Notes: generated by a model not told the origin, from the letters alone. 64,000 nucleotides of DNA from Microvelia longipes (GCA_018340805.1 JACMZG010001863.1:25461011-25525010), one strand, 5' to 3'; counted from the first letter of the stretch, positions 21,451-33,609 are shown. Numbers and translations: made by a program.

Positions 21451-22588
21451 TATTTTAGAAAATATAGTGAAAAACAAAATATTAATTTCAAATATGACCT
21501 TATGGCAGGAAATAGGCCCTTAAAGCTTTGTGTGTGATAAATGAAAGCCGGATGATTTACCCAGGACATATATGAGTCATAGACTTTTTTTAGTATAGCT
21601 TCAGTAAGAAGTTAGTATAACTTTGGGTAGTGAGAAGCTAGTATAGTTTTGGGTCGTATAACTTATGTATATAGATACCTAGGAGCTGTTTCTCCCCACT
21701 CTTTCACGTAGTCTCTCTCTCCTCATCCTTCTAAAAGTTAGAAGTAGTTATCAAATTGATGCAGCCTAAGAATGTTTATCTTACTAATTGTTTTGAAAAT
21801 TTTGTGGACTCATAAGCAAAGAAACCAGTTTAATGCCTTCACAACAACCTGGTTTTCAATGGGTTTTTGTGTCAATTAGTTAAAATTTTGATTTCAAAGT
21901 ATTAATCTGTTTGGAAGTTAGAGTGATTACTTGATTTGTCTAGAAATATTTATAAATAAATTTATATTTTTTTAAATAATTTGTGAATAGGGGCTATCAA
22001 AACAAATTTGGTCACACTTGGGGTTCCAACCTCTTGCCTTGCCCATCCGTCTTATAGCGAATCTTTTCAAAGGAAATTCACTAAAAGGGAATTTTCCCTT
22101 ACTAACAGGGAATGTCCCTAATCAGGGACATGTAATAATAATCAGGAAATTATTATTACATGTCTCCCTAGTAAAAAAGATAATGTAGTAACAAGAGAGG
22201 TGAATGGAAAACTGGTTACACTGAGAAAGAAAAATTTCTTATTATAAAGTAATTACTCTTCATTTAATTCAGACATCTTTTATCACAAAAACTAGGTTTT
22301 GCAAGACTATATATACACACACTCGCACTAATGTATTTCTAACAAATTTAAACCTGATATCTTTTGGGCGAATAATAATGTTTTGAATCAAACTAAGAAC
22401 AAAAATCAACTTTGGGGAGGACAAGAACCCTATTATAAATCAAGTTGTGACGCCATTAATTTGGTTTGCTGACAGCAAAAATTTTCAAAAAATCTGTAAA
22501 ATAAAGTTATTTTGTTATTGTCATGAAAAAGGTTAGCTCTGCCTGTTTTTAGACCCTGAATCAAATATAAACTAGGTGCCTGTATAAT
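21451..22588. other. AT-rich intergenic sequence with small hairpins
   Basis: At about 22080-22165 are clustered hairpins (AGGGAATTTTCCCT; GACATGTAATAATAATC against GATTATTATTACATGTC-type arms). No coding exon is seen. Confidence 0.4.
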
Positions 22589-22880
22589 CCAAGGATGTTG
22601 AATAAAGGGATGACGCATAAGGAACATTCCTGACCCCATGGAAGTTTAATGAGATAGAGAAATAGGAGCAAACTTCCTCCCTTAGGTTATAAGTTTGCCT
22701 CTAATTTAAGACTGCGCTGTTATAAGGATCATAAGCATGCGCGTTGTACCAAGGCATTGTGCAGTTGGTTTTTGACGTGTGTTTCGTGTTGCATTCATCT
22801 CTATGTTTTGATTTCGATGGGGTCACTTTGTTGAATGGCAATTCGACTTAGTGCGTCATCCCTTATTCAACATCCTTGGT
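22589..22880. mobile_element. MITE family C with 28-bp terminal inverted repeats
   Basis: CCAAGGATGTTGAATAAAGG then GATGACGCA at the left is the exact complement of the right end TGCGTCATCCC...CATCCTTGG. TATAAT flanks both outer edges, a possible target duplication. No transposase frame. Confidence 0.75.
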
Positions 22881-23934
22881 ATAATCAGAGTGAAGACAAC
22901 CGGGTACTCAAAAATGATTGGTCCATTTTCAAGTCATTGGAACGCAAATCGATTTGTCCGACATTTAATAATATAGAAAGAAGAAGATGACGAAGAATGC
23001 ATTGTAAAAAGTGTTTTAATAAAGTCCCTTAAAATTTATATGTCAAAACGATATCATGTTTTTTCTGTTTAATGTAACAATTTATTTAAGTACAGTTTAA
23101 TTGAACAGGCTTACTGTTTTAAATGTTGCTGATATAGAGACGAAAGGAAGTCCTGGTCTTTTTTTTCATTTTTACGGCAAAATGAAGCTAGATAACAAAC
23201 AAACCGATTCATTCATTACATGGCGGCTTATGTAGAAATTTTGTCTTCTGTTTTTTTTTTTTTAATTCTTTCCTTGGAAAAATAGTAGTTAAATTCTTTA
23301 CCGAAGATGTTTATATTTGTGATCTAGAATGTTGTACGCTCCCAATGAGCTATCAAGTTCAAGTTTAGATTCGTATTTATTAAAGTACAAGTTTGGTGAA
23401 AAAAAATGTGTTTTTGAAGGACTGTTCGTTTACTTCAGTTACGTTCAAATATTTAATTCATTATTATACATTGGTGATGTATTTAATAATTCTGCACGCC
23501 TGCTTGTGGTTAATTTCAAGGATCATTGACATGTTTTCAGCAATTTTTTTTCTAGTAACTTCTTACATACTAACAATGTCAGACGTCAATGGGTTCAAAT
23601 CTTACATGTATCTATGAAAATTAGTACAAATTGTTATTATTTGTATTCATCATCAAAGGTAATTGCTTATAATAAAAGAATTATGTATATCAGCTTTTGT
23701 GGTGTGAAAATATTAGGTAACTTCAGTCTCTTCATGCATTGCTGCAGTGAATGAAATATCTTCTATTCATTTTTACGTCTGGAATCTGGAGGACCTGTAT
23801 GCTAGCTTTTTTTTAACTGATAAAGGATGCATTGACACAGTTGAATTAACTTATACATAAGTACTGCGCGTGTTAGATGTCAATGCCATTTTCTAATTTA
23901 TGTTCAATTCTGCTTACAAGAGGATATAGTGGTA
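22881..23934. other. AT-rich intergenic sequence
   Basis: Short open frames (23329-23617) are rich in Phe, Leu and Tyr, overlap each other, and have no recognisable domain; I see no gene. Confidence 0.4.
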
Positions 23935-24223
23935 TAAAATCATCAAGTGACTTTATCACCTACATTGGTTGTTGATACAACTTCAATGTCAAAAGAAGAA
24001 AATTTTAGCCGCTAGGGCTACTTTTAGTGACTATCCAATGGTAGAGAAGGTTATGCCAATGGTCATGATGATTATTGCCTGTCATTGTGAAGGTTACATT
24101 GTGTGACAGAAATTCGGACACAAATTTTTCTATAAACTTCACAATGATGCCCACTCAGAGAATATGAAGTTTCATCGAGGCATCAATTGCATACTACATG
24201 ATGATAATATTCCATTTTATATA
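23935..24223. mobile_element. MITE family B copy 3
   Basis: TATAGTGGTATAAAATCATC at the left and ATATTCCATTTTATAT at the right. The inside matches copy 1 (GAAGAAAATTTTAGCCGCTAGGGCTAC against GAAGAAATTTTTGGCTGCCAGGGCTCC, each read in parts). Confidence 0.6.
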
Positions 24224-24789
24224 GAGTTTAAACTTGTGTTAAAATTCACTTTTATTGTTAAAATTTTATTTTGTAATAAAATTCAGTTTATTTGAATTTT
24301 TCATTTAGTCTTCTGTTCTGTATGACCAACACCAATTAAGGAAGTTTGTCATATAGGCAGACCTAGACAACCCTTAATCTATTATTTCTGACTTACTTTA
24401 GCTTAAGCCTTAGTCAGAAAAATACCCAGCACATAAATATGTGCCAAATATTAACTTGGCACATATTTCTTAATCTTTCATATGAGCTGTCCACCTCTGT
24501 CAAGCGAACGCATTCAAATTTATTAAAATATTTGATAAAAGTGTGTATGTTATTTTGAAATTCCTGAATAGAAGAAAGATGCTCAATTAATATATCTGTG
24601 GCTTACAGAGTTCTCAAAATATATAAATTGATGCGCACGATATTTCTTATGAACATTTTTAGCTCAAATGGTGTTCATCCAATTTTAATGAAACTTCAAT
24701 TCCAACTTGGCATGAAGTCGTAAATTGATAAATAATTTCAACATAATTACACATTTAAGGGGACATGGGCAGAGTTCTGTTGCTACTTT
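24224..24789. other. AT-rich sequence
   Basis: A short inverted repeat around 24439-24468 (GTGCCAAATATTAACTTGGCAC type). Nothing else. Confidence 0.4.
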
Positions 24790-24933
24790 GATAGTATCAC
24801 TCACCGTTATAATCAGTAGACAGTGTGGGAAAATAATGTGAGGGAGCCAATGTGATCAGTCCTGTATGTAAACAATGTCCTAACTCTAATTTTCAACGCT
24901 GTTAACTAATTAAAACCGTGTGGCAATACTATT
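24790..24933. mobile_element. MITE family A copy 4
   Basis: ATAGTATCACTCACCGTTAT at the left and AAAACCGTGTGGCAATACTA at the right, with TGATCAGTCCTGTATGTAAA inside. Shorter than the other copies. Confidence 0.65.
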
Positions 24934-26339
24934 AAACATATTGATTACATATACATATATGTATATCCCCCCCCTAAAGTCTTATATACAAAAAGATAGT
25001 ATATTAAAACTTAAACGTATGAGTAGACATGTAATTGATGTATAGAATTTGATAGTTTAAGTTGGGTACATAATCACACTGTATATAATAATAATATACA
25101 GACTTTATTATAAATACATATGCATAGAACAAGAATTAAATGTCATAGCACACTTCTTCTAGTATTTAAGGTCTCTAGTAAGGCAGAGTCAACAAATAAT
25201 AGGTAAGGATTCAATTCTTCTCTTTTGGAATATAACAATGAATATTTACTTACATTAAAGTTACTATGGTATAAATCTTTATTTATATAATATTTATGTA
25301 AATGTATAATTTAATTCCTTATTTTATTCATAATATTGAATTAACAGGGGTTATTATCATTTATTTACACTTTTTTCTTTTAGGGTTTGTTATGAAAATA
25401 CTAAAAGAGTGGGGATATTCTTCTTGTTTATCAGGGTTCTTCTCAATTCTTCTTAAGAAAAATAATCCAACATGCCTGACAATCTGAAAAATGCGTTCCA
25501 TTGTCTTTCACTCTGATTATACAGGCACTCTAATAAACTAGTCCTAAGTAGAAATGGCCACTCTAAGTGGACTAAAAACTGTGGTACCAAATGTATGTAG
25601 TTTTGGTGCTCTGAGTCAAATAAAACTGGGACTCGGTCTTCTGCTAGAATTTTGTATTTATTTATGTGCTTTCAGGAGAATTAAATGTAACTGAATAATT
25701 GTCTCTAGATACAGCTATAATTTATATAATAATTAAATTTATTATAGATAGCATCCAGTATTCATTATACCTAGGTCTAGGTGTATTGGCGCTGACACAA
25801 ACTATTGAGGCCTAATTTAATTTCAACACGTTAAAAACTAGTTAAAAATGTTCTTTATATGTAATTTTTTTCAATAAATAGGCATAGTCTGAATAAGTCC
25901 TCCCTAAAATCATTTAGAAAACTTGTTGTTCCAGCTACATAAAGAATCCTCCCACCCAATGTGGGCGATATCGCTGGGGCACCACACCGTATGGACATGA
26001 TAACGAGCATTTAAACCAAATCTAACTTCTTGCTATATTTTTTATAAGTCATCAACACGTTTTTAAATTTTTTTCTAGTGCATTTGCCTTGTAATCAATC
26101 ATATTTGAGGTAAGTTCCAATTCGATTCCATACATTCCTGATATTTAAAGTTTAGTAATTAAGTTCCATTATTGCCTTAAAAAAAATGGCTAATGTTGTA
26201 TTTGCCTTAACTTTTAAACATACTTCCGAGTTCAGATTCCACTAAACATAGCCTTTATAGTAAGGTTTTAATTAACTATTTATCAGAAAATAATTAAGTA
26301 GACACTTGAATTTGTTCGGCATTCACAAGTCCGAATAAG
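24934..26339. other. AT-rich intergenic sequence
   Basis: A palindromic run at about 24950-24966 (ATATACATATATGTATAT) and a GGGCGATATCGCTGGGGC motif at 25965 like those at hAT-type element ends. No gene. Confidence 0.4.
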
Positions 26340-26890
26340 GTAAGGGTTTTTCACTTTTCCTCATTTATACCGTATGTATATTGGAAAAATATTGTGTTCG
26401 CATAAAATCCAAAACCGGAATTATCCGTTTGAGGTTTAAAACTTTGTATAAAAATCAGTCTACTGCTGTAGTTGTGCTATTCGGAAAATAATGTTTTTAT
26501 AAAGTCATTAATCCGCAATAACAACTCAGCAAAAATTTTAAAAAATCATAAAACGCAGAAAAATTATGCGATCTGATTTAAATGTGGCAGGCATTTAGCC
26601 ATGTAAAAGACTAACATATGTACCAAGTTTCATCTCATTATCAGCATAGAGATTAATTGTTATCGAATAACTTGTGTACGTTTTTTAAAAAAGTCAGAAA
26701 ATGATTTAATTGAGTTGAAATTTAGTACAAATCTGTATACCTTTACTTAATAAAGAAGTACACTTAGTTTCGTTTCAATGAGACAGGTATATCTATAATT
26801 TTTGTTGGATCATAAAAGTTAAGCAGCATTGAGTCAGTGCTGTATGGGTGACCATCGAGAATGAAACGGATGCATGTACTCTGAGGCCAC
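26340..26890 (+). mobile_element. 5S-like composite repeat, copy 1
   Basis: About 450 bp shared with the copies at 30850 and 33610 (AACCGGAATTATCCGTTTGA, TCATCTCATTATCAG, GAGTTGAAATTTAGTACAAA) precede a 5S rRNA-like stretch at 26801-26870 (GTTAAGCAGCATTGAG, then CAGTGCTGTATGGGTGACC). It is cut short on the right by the foldback at 26909. Confidence 0.7.
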
Positions 26891-26908
26891 ATAATCTTTG
26901 ATTTTTAC

Positions 26909-27242
26909 TATAGGGTTATATTATTATTTTTTTTATTACAATTAACCTGTTGTATCCTAATGATTTACATTTTGTACTTAAACAAATTAAATTTGTTTTA
27001 TATTGTTAGTTTGAAGTGTTGCGAAACCTTGACTACATGTGTGTCTAGAGAGTTAGGCTAGGTTTCTGCTTAGTTCCATTCTTGTGTATGTCCTAGCCTA
27101 ACTCTCTGGACACAGATATAGTCAAGGTTTCGTAACACTTAAAACTTACATTATGAAACAAATTTAATTTAATTTTTCAAAATGTCCGTCATTAGGATAC
27201 AACAGGTTAATTGTAATAAAAAAACAATAAAACAACCCTATA
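26909..27242. mobile_element. Foldback element, arms about 150 bp
   Basis: TATAGGGTT at the left edge and AACCCTATA at the right. Arms share AATTAACCTGTTGTATCCTA, GCGAAACCTTGACTA (one change) and AGAGAGTTAGGCTAGG in inverted order, with a loop of about 20 nt near 27075. Confidence 0.75.
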
Positions 27243-27789
27243 ATATAAATCGGGTACCTATATTAGGTTATAAAATTTTTCAATTAAACAATCTAGCAAG
27301 TGAAGCATGCTCCTATTTACGTATCTTTTAATATATTTTAGCAATCTAGAGACCATAGCGAGCCTCTTTTTTGAAATTCACAGCTATCTATAGTTAGCTT
27401 TATTTGTTTTTATGAAAAATGCATGATATTTAACCATTAAACTTTTAATAACTTGCAGTGCGGGTTAATCTAACTTTTCTGATTTTTCAGGGGGTCAAGT
27501 CACCCGTTTGATCCCCCCCCCTACGGACGCCCATGGCAACGCCATAATGATTTTGGGTAAAACTTTGCTCTAAATTTATTCATATGTAAGAAAGACTATG
27601 TTTATAAGGTATGGAATATTTGTGTAATATATCATTTATTATCTCTTAAATATTTAGTATGAATGGGTGACGTAGCCGCAAAAGAGCAAGTTAAGAAAGA
27701 ATTTGACTGTAAAAATAATAAAGGAAAGAAACTTTTACTTAAGAATCATATTATTTTAAAATTTGATAATCCAAGACAAGTTAGAATGA
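27243..27789. other. Intergenic sequence
   Basis: Near 27510 a C-run and CTACGGACGCC resemble the ends at 2460 and 4862. No gene. Confidence 0.35.
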
Positions 27790-28570
27790 AGCCCCCCCCC
27801 AGTTAAAAAAAGTTCTGGTGCGTTGATTTACATGCTGTGCGAATTTCCTTTGGAATACCTGCCTTCTTGATTACCAATGTGGTTATTAATCAAGTTTTCG
27901 GTTATGCTTCATCATTGGATTTTTAGGAAATGATATGCGCCTGTTTATCCAATATATGTTGAACATAACTATACTTGCACTCGCAGTCGCTTAATCAGTT
28001 CACATTTTGGGCACTAATAGAAAGCTCAATTAATGCTACTCTTTACCATGTTTAAGTGCATTTCCTTTAAAAGTTAAGGAATATTTGACAAACAAGTAAA
28101 ACTGTAACAGTTCCGACTGTGAACCATAAAGACCGCAAACTTGAGCAAAAACTAGAGTAGTGAGCAAGAAAGCAGGCGTTCCAAGAGAAATTCGACATGC
28201 TTGCAGATTTCCACGCCAGAATTATTTTGTAAAAAAAATAACGACAAAAAATTATTAAACTTACTAGGATTTAAACTTGGGTACTCTAATATTGAGTACT
28301 TGTAACAAACCCCCTGATCGTTTTCATTCCACTCAGAGGCTCAAAAACATGAGAACGACACCTTTCTCGGTTGTTGTACTAACCGGATTTAGGATATTTT
28401 GGATTGTACCACAGCTTTTTGACTGTTCAGGCAACTTAAGTGGTCATATCCACTAGAAGTTTGTTGTTTATCGCCGAATTTTTGGTTTTAGATTATTTAC
28501 CACGGTTTATTTGACTTTTTGGTCACTTAGAGTGGTCGTATCGACTCCGGACCGGTTTCATTCACGCAAA
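27790..28570 (-). mobile_element. tRNA-headed foldback element, copy 1
   Basis: Left arm 27795-27900 (GTTCTGGTGCGTTG, GCGAATTTCCTTTGG, TGCCTTCTTGATTACC) pairs imperfectly with 28120-28235. A tRNA-like head on the minus strand spans 28340-28261 with a B-box-like AGTTTAAATCC, and a second half-head lies near 28540-28565 (GTCGTATCGACTCCGGACC on the + strand). Confidence 0.6.
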
Positions 28571-28752
28571 ACCTGATTTTCTATAGGATTCGTGACCTCT
28601 AGTTTAATTTTTGTAGCAAGTTTGATTTAAATTTTTTTCGAAGAAAATTCACTAAATCAATTGTTTTTATAACGATTTTATGAGTAATTTTGATAGATGA
28701 ATCATTAATTTAAAACTAGATTTTTATTTATTTTAAAAGTATATATTCAATT

Positions 28753-29060
28753 ATAGTAATGATCAGTGCATAGTATTATTTCTATGTAGTAATAATACTA
28801 TAGTATACATATTATCATACTTTACTATTATCTATAGTTATGATCAGTGCATAGTATTATTCTATGTAGTAATAATACTATAGTATACATATTATCATAC
28901 TTTACTATTATCTATACTCTATATTATACTCATTACCTATTATCTATAGTAATGATCAGTACTTAGTATTATTTCTATCTAGTTATAATACTATAGTATA
29001 TTATTATACTTTACAACTATCTTTACTAAAGATCAGTATATTGCATTACTATGTAATGCA
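28753..29060. repeat. Tandem repeat, 81-bp unit, about 3.5 copies
   Basis: Units begin near 28753, 28834 and 28946 with ATAGTNATGATCAGTGCATA. The first two are nearly identical; the second has an insertion of about 30 bp before the third starts. Confidence 0.85.
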
Positions 29061-29809
29061 ACACTATTTAATTTTACTATTATCTGTAATATTGATATTA
29101 TATTACAGGTAATACATATCTGATAAAAATAAATAATATTTTTAATTTCACGCATTAACTTTAAATACACAGAAAATGTTTAATGTCATTTAACTTAACA
29201 ATAAGTTTACTGGCTTTATTCATAATAAAACAGGATTTTGCAATAGACGCAGAGAAAGGGGTTTGGAGAATAAAATCCTTATAAACTGGGAAATAACTGG
29301 TTAGGGCGATATTAGTTCATACGAGTCATAAGTGCTATATCAAGGGATTATCACTGATTGGCTTATTGTTAATAAGAGTTTAAAACCTCTTAACACCAGA
29401 AAAGGGATTTATAAACATGGAAGAGTTCTGAGATTGTCATACCAATCATCTCTATAGTGTTTGCTCTTAGAGTACGAAAAAATCAATATCAAATTATACA
29501 TAAGAGAAAATTTGTTAAGTAAAATCATAATGTGGGCTGTCTAAAGCAGTGTGGAAAATTTCCTTCCCTTTTATTACTATGACAGAACAATGTGAAAACT
29601 AGTGTATTGTCAAGTAATATGGGTTCTTATATTTCGTGTATGTTGTGTGTAAGTGATAAAGGTTTCATCTCTAAAAGCTTTTCACGATATACGCAGTGAA
29701 AAGTTTTCTATAACAATACTTGACTGAGACACTCCTACACTTACATCCTTTTGCACTTCTATTCCTTTTAATTAAACCAGATCAGTTCTTCTTTGAATTT
29801 TTTTAATCT
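29061..29809. other. AT-rich intergenic sequence
   Basis: No exon, element or RNA recognised. Confidence 0.4.
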
Positions 29810-30225
29810 TTAATTCAGTTCCAATAATGGAAATGAGTTAATTTTGTCTCCTTTTAACAAAATTAAAGTTCTATTATTGACTTTAAGTGTATCATAGTAG
29901 CTAAGAGTAGTTTAATGTGGTGCAAAGAGTTTACTCCGCATCACATTTTCTATGGGAATCATATATAGCTAAGAGAGTTTAATGTGATGCAATGATTACT
30001 CCGCATCACATTTTTTTTATAGGATCATATATAACTTGTCCTAGTTTTATTTTTTTTAATCGTTTTACTGTTCCATTAATATAATGGAAATCAGTTATTT
30101 TGTCTTCTTTAACTCAATTATGGTTCTATTCTTGACTCTAAGTGTATCATAGTAGCTAAGAGTAGTTTAATGTGGTGCAAAGAGTAACTCTCATCATATT
30201 TTCTATAGAATCATATAGTTAGTAT
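29810..30225. repeat. Nested tandem repeat
   Basis: Two outer copies (about 29819 and 30068) share CATTAATATAATGGAAAT-type starts and AAGTGTATCATAGTAGCTAA. Inside the first, an inner unit AGTTTAATGTGRTGCAA...ACTCCGCATCACATTTT is itself repeated. Confidence 0.7.
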
Positions 30226-30849
30226 GATCCTAAAGTGCAGGGTCGACAAAATTAAGTAACTATAGGCCATAGGCCTACAAATATAACATATCATCATTGG
30301 CCCCTTTCAGAGCTCATTACCTCAATTAATAAATAAGGCATCATTAAAGCAAAGTATAGTCTTTCTGAATACGTGATTGAGCCAGGGGCCCCAGTCAGAG
30401 TTGTTCTAACTATTTGATTTATACAAGGGCCCATTAAAGGTCAATACTGTCTATTCTATAAAGTGGCGGACTTAGCTAAAAAGGCTCGAGGAGGGTTTGA
30501 CCCAAAAAGGTCCAAACCTATGTCTCAGGGGCCCAAAAAGTGGGGTTCCTATAAGGCTTTTCAAGTAGAGAGGTCTACTTTAACTAGAATAATATTAATA
30601 AATTTTAGCAAGCTTAGTTAAATTTATTTAATTTAATAAAATTAAATCAAATTAAATTGTTTTATTTAAATAAATAAAATAGCCTCACGTAAATAAAATA
30701 AAATTAACATAAACAAGAATAAAACTTAAGTCTACTAATTTAAATGTAATACTTAATTAAACTATTTCATGTTTTACCTCTTGGGCCCTTTTGCACTGCT
30801 AATCAAGTATGTTATTGTTATGTGGCCCTAGTCTTCCGTATGGGAGTTT
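30226..30849. other. Intergenic sequence
   Basis: Two GGGGCCC-containing patches (30385, 30528), otherwise AT-rich (AATAAAATTAAATT runs at 30600-30700). No gene. Confidence 0.35.
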
Positions 30850-31482
30850 AAAAACCCGGAATTTAACCTGAATTATTCGTTCTAGGTGTTTTAAAGACCT
30901 TCTGAGTGGTTTTCACAAAGTTGTCTGTCAGTGGAGGGTATGTATGCGTCTGTTATCATCGTAGTTTTCTGTGTATTAATGCTGGAGAGTTGAAACTTGG
31001 TACAAAAAATCAATCTTTAGGTCTCATTGTGCAGTCAGAAAAATATTTTTTTGAAGTGAAAATTATGAAAATTTTAAAAAATTCATAAAACACGTAAAAT
31101 TGTTTTGAATGATTTGAAATTGAGCATGCTTGTTGCCGAATATAAGACCAACTAATGTGTTATGTTTCATCTCATTGTTGGCCTTAGTCCAATTTTAATC
31201 GAATAACTTGCGAAAGTTTAAAAAATAAACAAAATAATTTTCAATTGGTTTAAATTTGGTACAAGTGTATTTCGTTGCGTAATAAATAAGTAAACTAAGT
31301 TTCGTTTCAAAACTAAAAGTATATCCACTGATTTTGTTGAGAAGCGTCAAGTGAAGTTAGAGCCTGGATGGGTGACCGCTGGGAATAAAACGGATGTGTA
31401 CCTGAAGACAAGCGAAACGACCCCGGAGTTGGGAGCGAATCCGATGTTGCACGAAAAAGTTTTGATGTACCCTGTACGTGAT
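30850..31482 (+). mobile_element. 5S-like composite repeat, copy 2
   Basis: The most complete + strand copy. Head TTCTGAGTGGTTTTCACAAA, body GAGAGTTGAAACTTGGTACA and TTTCATCTCATTGTTGGCC, 5S-like segment at 31336-31390 with CCTGGATGGGTGACCGCTGG, then a CG-richer tail (AAGACAAGCGAAACGACC) ending GATGTACCCTGTACGTGATT. Confidence 0.72.
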
Positions 31483-31809
31483 TAGTGTACATAGAACCCT
31501 ACCTAGTATAACCCATACAACTTAAATGGTAAACTCAACGTTCCAAGTCTTGTATTTGTTAGAGCAAGTTTTTCGGGCTTAGTTTTTATTAGATGTTGAA
31601 TGAGGGTCTAATTAATTAACAAAACAGGTACTTACAGATTACTGAATTACTGTGTATAGGATAATCAATTACTGTTTGCTATATTTCGTCTGATCCCAGG
31701 CATACTCATGTTACAAACCTAAATATAAAACCAAGTTAATAAAAAAATATTAGGAATAAAATAATATTGAGACACATAAAAATAGTATATGATATAGAGT
31801 CATCGTCCC
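31483..31809. other. AT-rich intergenic sequence
   Basis: Nothing recognised. Confidence 0.4.
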
Positions 31810-32900
31810 CCTATACATTTTTTTTTTAAACAAATATCTTTATTTATTAAATTAATATACAAAGTAAAAGTAAAAATTATACATCTTAACTTAAATTTAG
31901 AATAAAAATTAGTAATAAACATAATATAAAAAGCTCCTACTTAACATTCTAAGGAAATTGTGCTGTAGGGTAGTTCTGTGCTTAGATCTTTTATTTGATA
32001 ATAAAATAAATATTAGATAGAAATAGATATACATATATAACTAAAATATTATTATAGATTAATGTATAAATAGAGATATATAATAGATACGGAGATTGTT
32101 TGTCTTATGTACTAGTTTCGATTGGTATTTGTATTGTAAATTAATAGAGTTTTAGTGTCGATGAGTAAAGTTTTTATTTCTATTTTGAAAGTGTCTAACG
32201 TGATAATTTGTTTGTAAGTATCGTCTAAGTTGTTGTAGAGTTTTGTTGCTTTGTAAGTCCGTGGTTCTGTCCTTTTGTAGTTTTCTAATAAGGTATTTCA
32301 AATATGTTATTTATTTGGCTCTAGTTTTGTCTGTCGTGGGTTATTTGGTTTAGAGTATGTTTTCTGAATGAATTCTTAAGAGGCAAATGTAGTCTAGTAG
32401 TTTGTTAAAGTCAAGTATGATAGTTTTTTAATAAAGGCTTAGATGGTGTCGTTGTCTGTTTTTTACAAATGGTTTTGAGAATAGCTTTTTGTAGTATTAG
32501 TATTGGTTGTTTGATAGTTTCAGATGCAGATCCGTAAGCTATTAGGCCATATCTTATATGGAGTCTGCCAGTCCATAATATACTTCTCTAGCTGCGAAAT
32601 TTTTAGAAAACTTCTAAGTCTATAAAATAAATATCTAAGTTTTTTTAATTTGTCAATCAAATGTCAATGTGTGATTTCCAGTTGAGATAGCAGTCTATAG
32701 TTATTCCTAGATATCTGATAGTATTCGTCCTTTCTATAGTTGGGCAGTTACAGTTCATGTTGTTTAAGCAAGTTGTGTTTAGAGTGTCTGTATGTGTATA
32801 TGTAGTTTGTTTATGTTAGGCTGTCCATTTGGTCGCATTGAAAAAGTCATAAAGTTAGATTTTTCAGTATTATTATTAGGTTATTAATCCCTGCTTAGGG
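31810..32900 (-). pseudogene. Decayed non-LTR retrotransposon, 3' part of the reverse transcriptase ORF
   Basis: Read leftwards with frameshifts, the minus strand gives SNFMTFSMRPNG, then IRYLGITIDCYLNWKSH (about 32740-32680), IDKLKKLRYLFYRLR, a RYGLIAYGSASETIKQPI segment, LQKAILKTI and finally KLYNNLDDTYKQI..LDTFK. This order is that of the C-terminal part of Jockey/CR1-type reverse transcriptases. The 3' end is an A-run (complement of T's at 31819-31828). No intact frame remains and the catalytic part is missing. Confidence 0.75.
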
Positions 32901-32944
32901 GATTAGTTATTTTATAGTTTTTTTTAGTTAGGGTATGTTTAGTT

Positions 32945-33050
32945 AAAGTTAAAAAAAAATAAAACAAACATTTTCAATTGAGTTGAAATTTGGTACAAGT
33001 GTATTCGTTGCTTATTTATTTATTTTTTAATAAATAAATTAATTATAACT
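32945..33050 (+). repeat. Internal fragment of the 5S-like repeat family
   Basis: TTTTCAATTGAGTTGAAATT, then TGGTACAAGTGTATTCGTTG, matches the middle of copy 2 (about 31240-31290). Confidence 0.55.
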
Positions 33051-33354
33051 TTATTCATAATTGTCTACAATAAATGTATTTGACATAGTGCTCATACGGG
33101 TTAAAGTGACCTTATTTAGGAGTTTTTTTTTTTCCACCACGATGAGTTCAATTTTGAAATTTTTTAAAGTAACTCTCCACAATATAATACATTTTAAAAA
33201 TAGCATATAAGATTTGCTGAAAACTAGAGAAGAGTTGTTTATCATTATTACATACTTCAAACTAGTGACAGTAATAGTGGATAGGTTCAACAATATTTTC
33301 TTTTTACTATTCCTCATGTATACAGTATAGGTATAAAAGTATTGTGTTGGAAAA

Positions 33355-33590
33355 AAACCCAAACCGGGATTTCACGTAAATTATCCCGTGAAATTTAGAG
33401 GTTTTTACTACGTTATCTGTCTGTATGTGTGTTATTATTTATTAATTTACTATTGTTGTTTTATTTATTTTTTTATTAATGAATCATTTATTATTTACGT
33501 TATCTGTTATTATCGTTGCTCTCAGCGTATTATGTTTGAGAATTGAAACTTAGGAGAAAAATCAATCTTTAGGTGTAGTTGGGGTATGAA
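33355..33590 (+). repeat. 5' fragment of the 5S-like repeat family
   Basis: AACCGGGATTTCACGTAAAT followed by GTTATCTGTCTGTATGTGTG, and then TTGAGAATTGAAACTTAGGA and AAAAATCAATCTTTAGGTG, as at the start of copy 2. Confidence 0.55.
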
Positions 33591-33609
33591 GTGAAAGTAA
33601 GATCCGATG

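Noticed and set aside
28753..30225. CRISPR-like array
   Set aside because: The repeats are contiguous tandem duplications without unique spacers, in a eukaryotic genome.
31336..31390. 5S rRNA gene
   Set aside because: Only the internal promoter region resembles 5S; the outer stem sequences are missing and the same segment occurs inside five repeats.
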